From: Acidobacteriota bacterium
GTDB taxonomy: Bacteria; Acidobacteriota; Terriglobia; UBA7540
Length of the DNA stretch: 9,824 bases
Assembly (NCBI GenBank): GCA_021828225.1
Contig: JAKASH010000066.1
Location: 1 to 9,824, forward strand
Direction of reading: 5' to 3'
Shown here piece after piece: positions 1-6,785 of the stretch (its first letter is position 1; the number at the start of each line of letters is the position of its first letter). A program made the position numbers and the translations under genes. A model generated the notes under the pieces. That model saw only the letters and a list, made by a program, of their open reading frames with translations, made no database searches and had not been told where the DNA came from.

Positions 1-972
1 TTCGACGGTGTCGATGACCCAGAGACACTGATCGATCTGGCTCAGGGCCAGATTTTTGAGATTGCCGAGCAGAAAACGCAGTCCGGTTTCCTCGATATCC
101 ATCAGATTGTTAAATCGAGTTTTGGCACGCTGGAAGTTTTACTGGACCGCGGCCACCGGGTTACCGGCATCGAAACCGGGTTCATCGAGCTCGATAACAT
201 GACCTCTGGATTTCAGCCGGGTGAGCTAATCGTTCTCGCCGCCCGGCCCTCGCTCGGGAAAACGGCCTTGGCGCTGAACATTGCTGCTCATGCGTGTGTC
301 GAGTGTGGGAAAAAAGTCGGTGTGTTCTCGCTCGAAATGAGCAAAGAGTCTCTTGCGATCCGACTTCTTTGCTCAGAGGCGAGGATTGACAGCCACAAGC
401 TCCGCTCGGGCTTCACCACACGTGAGGATTGGCCCAAGATGGGTGAGGCGCTCCAGCGGCTTTCGGGGGCGCCTCTCTACATCGAGGATACACCGGCATT
501 GAGCATTATGCAGATTCGAGCCAAGGCACGCCGGTTAAAGGCCGAAAAGGGCCTGGACCTGCTGATCATCGATTACCTTCAGCTTGCAACTGGGCACGGG
601 CGATATGAAAATCGAACGCAGGAGGTCAGCTATATCTCCCGGGGTTTGAAGAGCATTGCGAAAGAACTGAATGTACCTGTATTGGCCCTTTCGCAGTTGA
701 GCCGTGCTCCCGAACAGCGCCCGGGACAGAAGCCGCAGCTCTCCGACCTGCGCGAGTCAGGCTCCATTGAGCAGGATGCTGACGTCGTGATCTTTATCTT
801 CCGGGAGCGGCGTTCTAGCGAAGACGGCGAAGGAGACATTGCCGGAGAAGAGACTAAGCTCATTATCGGAAAACAGCGGAACGGGCCCACCGGAGAAATC
901 CCCATTGTTTTTATGAAGTCGTACGTCCGGTTTGAGAACATGGCAGCAGACCGGGAGCAGGAACCTTATTAG
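1..972 (+). CDS. dnaB: Replicative DNA helicase DnaB, C-terminal part (5' end outside window)
   Basis: Hexameric 5'-3' helicase that unwinds DNA at the replication fork. The frame is open from base 1, giving 323 residues. The usual family length is about 450, so the N-terminal primase-interacting domain is mostly missing at the window edge; the ATG at 199 is internal. Residues 1-65 cover the linker to the RecA-like domain. The Walker A motif ARPSLGKT lies at 81-88, SLEM with the catalytic Glu at about 112, Walker B LLIIDY at 187-192, the SQLSR motif at 231-235, and KQRNGPTG with the probable arginine finger (Arg293) near 291-298. The domain is uninterrupted: no intein splits the Walker A or later motifs, although DnaB is a common intein host. 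The protein ends with a short polar tail. alr follows 13 nt downstream on the same strand, suggesting one transcript. The family call is certain; the true start is not visible. Confidence 0.97.
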   Translation, partial: FDGVDDPETLIDLAQGQIFEIAEQKTQSGFLDIHQIVKSSFGTLEVLLDRGHRVTGIETGFIELDNMTSGFQPGELIVLAARPSLGKTALALNIAAHACVECGKKVGVFSLEMSKESLAIRLLCSEARIDSHKLRSGFTTREDWPKMGEALQRLSGAPLYIEDTPALSIMQIRAKARRLKAEKGLDLLIIDYLQLATGHGRYENRTQEVSYISRGLKSIAKELNVPVLALSQLSRAPEQRPGQKPQLSDLRESGSIEQDADVVIFIFRERRSSEDGEGDIAGEETKLIIGKQRNGPTGEIPIVFMKSYVRFENMAADREQEPY

Positions 973-977
973 CCTCG

Positions 978-982
978 TAGGA
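978..982 (+). promoter_or_regulatory. Ribosome binding site for alr
   Basis: TAGGA lies 3 nt before the ATG at 986 and just after the dnaB stop. The spacing is short, but this is the only purine-rich site there. It supports the ATG at 986 over the in-frame TTG at 932, which lies inside dnaB. Confidence 0.45.
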
Positions 983-985
983 CAA

Positions 986-2179
986 ATGACTCCCAAGCAA
1001 GAGATCCAGCAAATACGAAGTCAAGTGAAAGTCAGCGCCGAAAACCTTTTGCGACCTACCTGGGCGGAAATTTCCCTCCCGAAACTTCGCCGGAACTTTG
1101 AGTACGTGCGGCGAGTTGCGGGCCCCCGCCGGGTGATGGCCGTGGTCAAAGCCGATGCCTATGGGCACGGCGCAGTGACGATTGCCAGGACCCTGGAAGA
1201 AGCCGGAGCCGACTGGTTCGGTGTGGCGACGGTTGAAGAAGCTCTCGAGTTGCGCGCCGCTGGCGTGGAGAAGCCGATCCTGCTCCTGGGCGGCCTCTAC
1301 ATGAGCGATCCGGCTGACTTGATTGAATACCGCCTTACCCCTACCGTTTCTTCCACGGCTCGATTGGACACTTATGCCGAATGCGCGCGGCGTTATGGCA
1401 GACCTATTGAATTTCATCTGAAAGTGGATACGGGGATGGGCCGCCTGGGATTGCCTCCTGATCGCCTGAGGGCATTTGTCGAGCACTACCGCGAACTTCC
1501 GGGACTGGAACTGAAGGGCTTGTCCACTCACCTTGCTTCAGCGGAAGATTTGATTGCGTCGCAAACCGAGGACCAGGCAGCACGCCTCGAAGAAGCCCTT
1601 CGGCAAGTGCAAGGGCTTGGAATCGATCCTGAATGGATTCACGTCGGGAACAGCGCCGCGCTGGTGGCGGGCTGGCCTTTTCCGGAAAATATGGTCAGGA
1701 TCGGCGCCCTGCTCTATGGATACTGCCTGCCCATTATGCTGCCGCCCGGCAGGCCAATGCCTGATCCGCCGCAGGTTGAGCCGATCCTGACGTTAAAGTC
1801 GCGAGTTGTTTATTTGAAGGACGTGCCCAGCGGGACCCCGCTCGGTTACAGCGCCGCCTTTCATACTCGCCGTCGGTCGCGCATTGCAACGGTACCTGTC
1901 GGGTATGCCGACGGCTTGAGCCGAGCGCTCTCCAACCGGGGGCGGGCCATCGTGCGCGGAGGCTGCGCCCGCATCGTAGGCAATATCAGCATGGACCTCA
2001 CGCTGCTCGACGTCACGGATGTTCCGGGCGTCGATATCGGTGATGAAGTTGTTCTGCTTGGCCAGGCAGACCATTGCTCGATTACGGCGCTCGAAATCGC
2101 CGAATTGGTCGGCACAGTCCCTTATGAGGTCCTCTGCTCGATTGGCCGGCGGGTTCCACGCATCTACGTGGATACGTAA
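986..2179 (+). CDS. alr: Alanine racemase
   Basis: PLP-dependent cytoplasmic enzyme that interconverts L- and D-alanine (EC 5.1.1.1), supplying D-alanine for peptidoglycan. I start it at the first ATG in frame, giving 397 residues. The frame extends upstream to a TTG at 932 inside dnaB, which is less likely; a GTG at 1025 is another option and would give a length closer to the usual 360-380. The N-terminal TIM barrel carries the signature AVVKADAYGHG with PLP lysine Lys55. The C-terminal beta domain carries PLGYSAAF with the second catalytic base Tyr288, followed by VPVGYADG, GNISMDLTLLDVTD and the closing SIGRRVPRIYVD. Both catalytic residues are present, so the enzyme should be active. The roughly 20-25 residues before the conserved LRPTWAEIS are probably disordered and not conserved. 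It lies 13 nt after dnaB and converges with the gene ending at 2193. Confidence 0.96.
   Translation: MTPKQEIQQIRSQVKVSAENLLRPTWAEISLPKLRRNFEYVRRVAGPRRVMAVVKADAYGHGAVTIARTLEEAGADWFGVATVEEALELRAAGVEKPILLLGGLYMSDPADLIEYRLTPTVSSTARLDTYAECARRYGRPIEFHLKVDTGMGRLGLPPDRLRAFVEHYRELPGLELKGLSTHLASAEDLIASQTEDQAARLEEALRQVQGLGIDPEWIHVGNSAALVAGWPFPENMVRIGALLYGYCLPIMLPPGRPMPDPPQVEPILTLKSRVVYLKDVPSGTPLGYSAAFHTRRRSRIATVPVGYADGLSRALSNRGRAIVRGGCARIVGNISMDLTLLDVTDVPGVDIGDEVVLLGQADHCSITALEIAELVGTVPYEVLCSIGRRVPRIYVDT
2155..2172. terminator. Small hairpin at the alr 3' end, possible weak bidirectional terminator
   Basis: A perfect 6-bp inverted repeat (TCCACG, 6-nt loop, CGTGGA) lies in the last alr codons, just before the convergent stop codons at 2179 and 2193. 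No T-run follows it directly on either strand; the nearest is five Ts at 2190-2194, too far for a classic intrinsic terminator. It is the only hairpin I see at this convergent junction. Function is uncertain. Confidence 0.2.
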
Positions 2180-2192
2180 GGGCGCAGGATTT

Positions 2193-3971
2193 TTACTTCG
2201 TCATCGGTTTGCTTAATCTCACGTTCTGCCTCTCACTGCCTTCGTACCATTTCCTGACCACTTCCATCGCGGGCTTGCCCCAGGGCGTGAGCGACGTGTC
2301 TTCAGGTCCTCCGAAACCGTTCGAGCCAACCTTCCACCAGTACATTCCTTCGAACCACGGCTTGCTATAGAAGGCGCGAAAGATCGCCTGGTAGCAACGG
2401 GCCTGGAGTTGAAGAGCAACTTTTCCCGCACTGCCATCTTCCCAGGGGTGGTGGTTCGCGTCCGGCACGCTTGGGAAGCCGACCTCGGTGAAAATGACGG
2501 GTTTGTTGTATCGCTTCTGCACGGCTTCCACTTTCTTGACCAGCGCGGTAGTCGAAAGGGCATTGGATAAGGGGTAGTACTCTTGCAGGCCGATGTAATC
2601 GAGCGCGCCCCAGAACTTGAGATTCTGAAACTCGTCACCAAAGTTTGCGGCGTAAGTCAGAGGGCCGGGATAAATCTTGCGGACGCGCGCAATGATCTTG
2701 AGCCATTCAGACGTATACGGGGACAAGCGAACAAATTCGCCCCCGATGCAGAAAACGTCCGCGTGGATTTCAGTCGCAACTTTTGCGTAGCGCTCAATGA
2801 ACTTGCCGTATTGATCGAACCATTCTTCTCGCTTGGAGGGGGAAGAAAATTGAACGTCGCCCCCAAAGTATCCACCCCGAATCCATACGCCGGGCTTGAG
2901 CATCACTTTCATTCCGATGGCGTGGGCCAGGCGAGAGAGTTCGCGCAGGCCTTCGGTGCTTTCCCAACTGTGGCGTCCGAACCCATGAACTTCCGGCGAC
3001 CCGAGCCGCATGCCTCCGTAAGGGATCAGCGCTAAGGCATTCACGCCATCTGCCCGGAGAGACCGGAGCATCTGCCGGGCGCCCGAACTGGCATACGGGT
3101 CCGGAAACTCCGCCGAAAAGCTTACGCCTTTCTGGAAAAAGACCCTCGGATAGGGCGCAGTTACCGGGATCGGAGGGAGTTTTGCAACCGCTGCCCGGTC
3201 GGCGTCCAGTTCATGCTGCTGGAAGGCGTGGGAGATCGCAGGCCCGCCCCACACGACGCCGAGGACGAGCAGAACGGTCAGAGCAAGACCTGAGAAGATC
3301 AGCTGCGTCGTCACTGGATTTGAGTCTGTTGGAGAAGGCTTCGGTTTCCAGAAGCTCACCAGCACTGCTCCGGTTGCTGCGGGCGGCACGAGGATCGGCA
3401 GGAGATTTCGGAACTGAAAAAACTGAAGAAATCGAAAGATGAACCAGAGCGGCAGGGGTAGCAGGGCCAGACCTGTGCAAAGGCCTGCGAGACGGCCCCA
3501 ATAACCACTGCCAGTCCAGCCTGACAACATCCAGCGGAGGCCTAGGCAGAGCATCACGAAAAAGAAGATGGAAACAAGAATGACACGTGCACCGATCTGG
3601 GGTTCCCTGAATCGTGCGAAAGGAAGCGCCGTGGCGACATCCGCCAGTACGGCGATGAAGAGGCCGCTCACGACGCGTCGGGTTTGACCTGCGCCGGTCA
3701 GTCCTGCAGCAATCGCAGCCGCCAGCGGAATCAAGATCCAGAAGAGCGAGACGGAAGCGAAAAAAGCGTGACCCGCATTCGGGTGGATGGCAGGATCGGA
3801 TGGCGCACTCCAGACCATCATGCCGAAAGGTGTCACCCTCAGCAGAACGATGTGTTCACCGGAGAGTGCGCTGTGAAAGAGTCCCGGGAGAGCCCAAACG
3901 CAGGATACGGCAATCCATAAGGCGGGATAATAAAATGTCGCGCATAGAATCCACGACCTGGCCCAGCGCAT
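2193..3971 (-). CDS. Polytopic membrane protein with C-terminal GH113-like glycoside hydrolase domain
   Basis: A 592-residue protein in two parts. Residues 1 to about 245 hold roughly seven hydrophobic spans (near 8-28, 69-92, 99-117, 127-149, 160-182, 187-207 and 223-242). After a linker, residues about 280-580 form a TIM-barrel glycosidase-like domain opening with KGVSFSAEF. Two candidate catalytic glutamates sit where clan GH-A enzymes place them: Glu412 in CIGGEFVRL (acid/base) and Glu496 in IFTEVGFPS (nucleophile). DYIGLQEYYPL, WFEGMYWWKV and a late LTPWGKPAMEVV resemble GH113 beta-mannanase-like proteins. With seven spans the barrel would lie on the opposite side of the membrane from the N-terminus, probably the periplasm or cell surface. 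Substrate is unknown; mannan is only the family precedent. GAGGTG precedes the ATG, supporting this start. It lies 105 nt after hisA on the same strand, so it may be read from the his transcript, though nothing ties it to histidine synthesis. GH17 or another clan GH-A family is an alternative. Confidence 0.8.
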   Translation of the reverse strand: MRWARSWILCATFYYPALWIAVSCVWALPGLFHSALSGEHIVLLRVTPFGMMVWSAPSDPAIHPNAGHAFFASVSLFWILIPLAAAIAAGLTGAGQTRRVVSGLFIAVLADVATALPFARFREPQIGARVILVSIFFFVMLCLGLRWMLSGWTGSGYWGRLAGLCTGLALLPLPLWFIFRFLQFFQFRNLLPILVPPAATGAVLVSFWKPKPSPTDSNPVTTQLIFSGLALTVLLVLGVVWGGPAISHAFQQHELDADRAAVAKLPPIPVTAPYPRVFFQKGVSFSAEFPDPYASSGARQMLRSLRADGVNALALIPYGGMRLGSPEVHGFGRHSWESTEGLRELSRLAHAIGMKVMLKPGVWIRGGYFGGDVQFSSPSKREEWFDQYGKFIERYAKVATEIHADVFCIGGEFVRLSPYTSEWLKIIARVRKIYPGPLTYAANFGDEFQNLKFWGALDYIGLQEYYPLSNALSTTALVKKVEAVQKRYNKPVIFTEVGFPSVPDANHHPWEDGSAGKVALQLQARCYQAIFRAFYSKPWFEGMYWWKVGSNGFGGPEDTSLTPWGKPAMEVVRKWYEGSERQNVRLSKPMTK

Positions 3972-3973
3972 AG

Positions 3974-3979
3974 CACCTC
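3974..3979 (-). promoter_or_regulatory. Ribosome binding site of the GH113-like gene
   Basis: Read on the minus strand this is GAGGTG, with the GAGG core 4 nt before the ATG at 3971. It is one of the better Shine-Dalgarno matches in the window and fixes the start, arguing for independent initiation rather than coupling to hisA. Confidence 0.6.
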
Positions 3980-4015
3980 AAGGAATTTCGTCTATTGCCC
4001 CGTCTCGGCGAGGAG

Positions 4016-4034
4016 CGGCTCGATGCCTCGACCG
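4016..4034. other. Hairpin in the hisA to GH113-like spacer
   Basis: CGG-C-TCGA pairs with TCGA-CCG across the 4-nt loop TGCC: 7 base pairs with one bulged C. It lies in the 105-nt spacer between the hisA stop and the next start. There is no T-run on either side, so it is not a classic intrinsic terminator; it could attenuate or process the transcript, or be chance in GC-rich DNA. I found no convincing promoter in the spacer. Confidence 0.25.
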
Positions 4035-4076
4035 AGCTACCGGCTTCCATTCTAAACCCCGAGGGAATACTGGCCG

Positions 4077-4775
4077 CTAGGATTTCTGGTTTTTGGCAAA
4101 CAACTCGGGGAAGGTCTTGCGGTAGATCGACATTCCCAGGGCTGCGTTCATGCCGATTTCTTCCAGCGCGCGAATTTCATCGTCGGTCGTGATGCCGCCC
4201 GCCGCAGTGATAGGCAGGCTGGTCACACTACGAAGTTTGCGGAAATATCCGAGATCAGTCCCTTGAAGCTTGCCTTCCGCGTCAATGTATGTGCACAGAA
4301 ATTCCGAGCAATAGGCTTCGAGTTGCGGAAGAACTTCAGTTGGGGTTAGTGGAATGGTTTGCTTCCAGCCGTGAATCGCCACGCGGTTGCCGAAACAATC
4401 GACACCGATCATGAGTTTTTCTCGTGGGATGCACTCAGAAAGCGAACGGAGGAAATCCGTATTGATTCCGTCTGAAGTGAACGCCGAGCTGCCGACGATG
4501 ATCTTGAACGCGCCGTCCTTCTCAACCTGGAGGGCGCGCTCAACGCTGCGAATGCCGCCACCAACGCGGCAGGGTTTGCGCTTACACAACTCGTGAACAA
4601 TGTCGGCCTGCGACGCGAGGCCCATGGCGCCGTCGAGGTCGATCACCTGAATTTGTGGAAAATCCTTAAACTTTTCAAGAACTGCAAAAGGGTCCGGCAG
4701 CTCAAGGGCCTTGTTCTTGCCCTGAACAAGCTGAACCACTTTGCGGCCCATCAGATCTATGCATGGAATAATCAC
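4077..4775 (-). CDS. hisA: ProFAR isomerase HisA (divergent clade)
   Basis: Catalyses the Amadori-type isomerisation of ProFAR to PRFAR (EC 5.3.1.16), the substrate of HisF-HisH. At 232 residues it is close to the usual 240. The (beta-alpha)8 half-barrel motifs are clear: [17 protein letters not shown] with catalytic Asp7, [19 protein letters not shown] at the first phosphate site, [14 protein letters not shown] with Asp126 as the likely second acid/base, and ITAAGGITT near 189-197. The motif at 162-168 reads TYIDAEG, where most bacterial HisA have TDI..DG; this is closer to the DVEG motif of eukaryotic HIS6. HisA rather than HisF is supported by IDLMG, the HGW segment and the presence of a canonical HisF next door. 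The start is GTG at 4775, sharing GTGA with the hisF stop, so translation is probably coupled. A better ribosome site, AAGGAG, lies 13 nt upstream inside hisF. Confidence 0.9.
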   Translation of the reverse strand: MIIPCIDLMGRKVVQLVQGKNKALELPDPFAVLEKFKDFPQIQVIDLDGAMGLASQADIVHELCKRKPCRVGGGIRSVERALQVEKDGAFKIIVGSSAFTSDGINTDFLRSLSECIPREKLMIGVDCFGNRVAIHGWKQTIPLTPTEVLPQLEAYCSEFLCTYIDAEGKLQGTDLGYFRKLRSVTSLPITAAGGITTDDEIRALEEIGMNAALGMSIYRKTFPELFAKNQKS

Positions 4776-5545
4776 AGGCGGACTGAGACTCCTTGCGTAC
4801 GAAGATATTCTTTGAGGCTGCGAATAGTGTGGGTGCCGAAATGAAAGATCGAAGCGGCCAGCGCCGCATCTGCCGCACCCTGCAGGAAGACGTCAGCGAA
4901 GTGCTCCAGCTTTCCGGCGCCGCCCGAGGCAATCACGGGAATGGGTACTGCCCGGGCAATCACAGCCGTCAACTCACAATCGAATCCTGCCTGGGTGCCG
5001 TCAGCGTCCATGGAAGTCAGCAGGATTTCTCCCGCCCCGAGCTGGTCCACCCGGCGCGCCCATTCGAGGGCGTCCAGGCCCGTGTCCTTTGTGCCGCCGT
5101 AGGTTACGACGTTCCACCGCGTGACTTCCTGCTCGTGAACCGGTTGCCGCCTTGCGTCGATCGCAACCACGATGGCCTGCCGGCCGAACTGTGCTGCGAG
5201 TTGCCGCACGATCTCCGGGTTTTCGACGGCAGCGGTATTAATGGCCACTTTGTCGGCGCCGACTGAAAGCAGCCGGCGCGCATCGTCAATCGTTCGCACG
5301 CCACCGCCCACAGTGAGCGGAATAAAGAGCCTTCGGGCGACCCGATTCACCGTGTCCATCAATGTGGCGCGGCCTTCGCGTGATGCCGAGATGTCGAGCA
5401 TCACAAGCTCATCGGCGCCTTCTGAGTTGTACATCGCGGCGAGTTCGCCGGGATCGCCGGCATCGCGCAGGTTGACGAACTGCACTCCTTTGACGACTCG
5501 GCCGTCTTTGCAGTCCAGACACGGAATAATACGTTTGGCAAACAT
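4772..5545 (-). CDS. hisF: Imidazole glycerol phosphate synthase, cyclase subunit HisF
   Basis: Cyclase half of IGP synthase (EC 4.3.2.10). It uses ammonia channelled from HisH to convert PRFAR to imidazole glycerol phosphate and AICAR, the latter feeding purine synthesis. Its 257 residues match the family length. Catalytic Asp11 is in [15 protein letters not shown] and Asp130 in VVAIDARR. Phosphate-site motifs TVGGGVRT (78-85) and [14 protein letters not shown] are intact, and [13 protein letters not shown] is the expected second-half loop. It starts with ATG at 5545, 56 nt after hisH, the only real gap in the his run. The ribosome site is weak (GGA, 8 nt before the ATG) and overlaps a short inverted repeat. 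Its stop overlaps the hisA start by 4 nt. Confidence 0.97.
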   Translation of the reverse strand: MFAKRIIPCLDCKDGRVVKGVQFVNLRDAGDPGELAAMYNSEGADELVMLDISASREGRATLMDTVNRVARRLFIPLTVGGGVRTIDDARRLLSVGADKVAINTAAVENPEIVRQLAAQFGRQAIVVAIDARRQPVHEQEVTRWNVVTYGGTKDTGLDALEWARRVDQLGAGEILLTSMDADGTQAGFDCELTAVIARAVPIPVIASGGAGKLEHFADVFLQGAADAALAASIFHFGTHTIRSLKEYLRTQGVSVRL

Positions 5546-5548
5546 AAT

Positions 5549-5560
5549 GTTCGTCCGAAC
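5549..5560. other. Short palindromic repeat over the hisF ribosome-binding region
   Basis: GTTCG-TC-CGAAC is a perfect 5-bp inverted repeat with a 2-nt centre, starting 3 nt upstream of the hisF ATG and covering its weak Shine-Dalgarno. It could fold over the initiation region or bind a dimeric protein, but a match this short may be chance. Confidence 0.2.
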
Positions 5561-5601
5561 GGTGTTCTTATCGCCACCACAAGTGAATGGCGGTCTCAGC
5601 T

Positions 5602-6195
5602 TCAGGACTTCAGGAAATTTTCCAGAATCTTCAATCCTACATCGCCGGATTTCTCCGGATGGAACTGTACGGCATAAACTGAGCCCGTTCGGGTTGCAGC
5701 CGCGAAGCTCTGGCCGTATTCAGTGACCGCAGTCGTCTCCGCCGTCACAGGTCCGTAGTACGAATGGCAGAAGTAGGCGAAGCTTCCATTCGGGACACCT
5801 TCGAAGAGTCCGTCCTGGCGACGAATCTCCAACTGGTTCCAGCCCAGGTGGGGAATCTTGAAAACTCCCTCGAACCTTTTCACGCGGCCGGGCAGAAGCC
5901 CAAAGCCAGCGCGGTTCGGGGCCTCGTCGCTTGTCTCGTAGAGCGCCTGCAGGCCCAGGCAGATCCCCAGAAAGGGTTTGCCAGAAGCCATTTGTTCCCG
6001 CAGCGGAGCGATCATCTTCTTTGCTTCCAACGCCTCCATCATGGCCCCGAAATGTCCCTGGCCAGGCAGAATAAGCTTCGCGGCGCTTTGCAAGAGTCCG
6101 GGGCCTTCGACGGCTTCCGCCGGGTAGCCGAGATATTGAATTGCCCTTAGCACTGAACCGACGTTGCCGGCGCCGTAGTTGATAACGCCTATCAT
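5602..6195 (-). CDS. hisH: Imidazole glycerol phosphate synthase, glutaminase subunit HisH
   Basis: Class I glutamine amidotransferase that hydrolyses glutamine and passes ammonia into HisF. I start it at ATG 6195 ([15 protein letters not shown]), giving 197 residues, the normal length. The frame continues upstream to a GTG at 6249, but that lies inside hisB and adds non-homologous residues. The triad is complete: Cys79 in LGICLGLQ, His179 and Glu181 in VQFHPEKSG. The oxyanion-strand motif near 44-50 reads PGQGHFG, where PGVG is usual. AAAGGA lies 5 nt before the ATG, and the ATG shares ATGA with the hisB stop, implying translational coupling. The HisF partner is the next gene downstream. Confidence 0.96.
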   Translation of the reverse strand: MIGVINYGAGNVGSVLRAIQYLGYPAEAVEGPGLLQSAAKLILPGQGHFGAMMEALEAKKMIAPLREQMASGKPFLGICLGLQALYETSDEAPNRAGFGLLPGRVKRFEGVFKIPHLGWNQLEIRRQDGLFEGVPNGSFAYFCHSYYGPVTAETTAVTEYGQSFAAATRTGSVYAVQFHPEKSGDVGLKILENFLKS

Positions 6196-6785
6196 AGAAG
6201 TCCTTTGGTAGACGGAAGCTGATCCTTCAGCCGCGCGTCTCGCGAGCACGCGTAACGCAGGGCCCGGGCAAGCGCCTTGAAAAGCGCCTCAACTCCGTGA
6301 TGGCTGGAGCGGCCGTAAGCAATTTTGAGGTGCACATTGGCTTTGGCGCTGTTTGCAAAACCCTGGAAAAAATCTTCCAGCAACTCCGACTGGAGATCGC
6401 CAACCAACCGGGCACGAATGGGCGCATGCAGAACCAGGTAAGGCCGGCCGCTGAGGTCGACCGAAGCGAGCGCAAGCGTCTCATCCATGGGCATCACAAA
6501 GTAGCCGGCGCGGTTGATCCCTTTCTTTGAACCGAGCGCCTGGCGGAGGGCCTCGCCCAGAGCGATTCCCACGTCTTCAACCGTGTGGTGCTGGTCGACG
6601 TCAAGGTCACCGCGGGCCAGGAGATCGAGATCGAAGCCTCCGTGGCGCGCGAAAAGTTCCAGCATATGGTCAAGAAACCGGATGCCCGTGGAAACCGAGT
6701 AATGACCCTGGCCATCGAGATTGAGCCGGATGCGAATGTCGGTTTCGGTGGTTTTCCGATGGAGTGAAGCCGTGCGGCCCTTCAT
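6192..6785 (-). CDS. hisB: Imidazoleglycerol-phosphate dehydratase HisB (monofunctional)
   Basis: Manganese-dependent dehydratase that converts imidazole glycerol phosphate to imidazole acetol phosphate (EC 4.2.1.19). Its 197 residues match the single-domain form; the N-terminal phosphatase domain of the enterobacterial fusion is absent. Metal-ligand motifs occur in both halves of the internal repeat: HHTVED at 66-71 and SHHGVEA at 161-167. [28 protein letters not shown] and [15 protein letters not shown] also match the family. The start at 6785 has AGGA 8 nt upstream and shares ATGA with the hisC stop; its own stop overlaps hisH in the same way. Confidence 0.97.
   Translation of the reverse strand: MKGRTASLHRKTTETDIRIRLNLDGQGHYSVSTGIRFLDHMLELFARHGGFDLDLLARGDLDVDQHHTVEDVGIALGEALRQALGSKKGINRAGYFVMPMDETLALASVDLSGRPYLVLHAPIRARLVGDLQSELLEDFFQGFANSAKANVHLKIAYGRSSHHGVEALFKALARALRYACSRDARLKDQLPSTKGLL

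Noticed and set aside
199..972. dnaB starting at the ATG at 199
   Set aside because: The frame is open to base 1 and its translation continues the DnaB linker directly into the Walker A domain, so the gene enters from outside the window.
932..985. Upstream extension of alr overlapping dnaB
   Set aside because: It starts with TTG inside dnaB and adds 18 residues without family similarity; the ATG at 986 with a nearby AGGA is better.
911..1531. 206-codon open frame on the minus strand opposite alr
   Set aside because: It lies opposite a clear alanine racemase, shows no recognisable motif, and long antisense frames are expected in GC-rich coding DNA.
2583..3035. 150-codon open frame on the plus strand opposite the glycosidase domain
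   Set aside because: It covers the part of the minus-strand gene that carries the conserved barrel motifs; nothing in it resembles a known protein.
4042..4060. TAGAAT on the minus strand as a -10 box for the glycosidase gene
   Set aside because: No acceptable -35 element lies at a normal distance, and single -10-like hexamers are common by chance.
6196..6249. Upstream extension of hisH into hisB
   Set aside because: It starts with GTG, is not homologous to HisH N-termini, and the ATG at 6195 has a good ribosome site and the standard [11 protein letters not shown] start.
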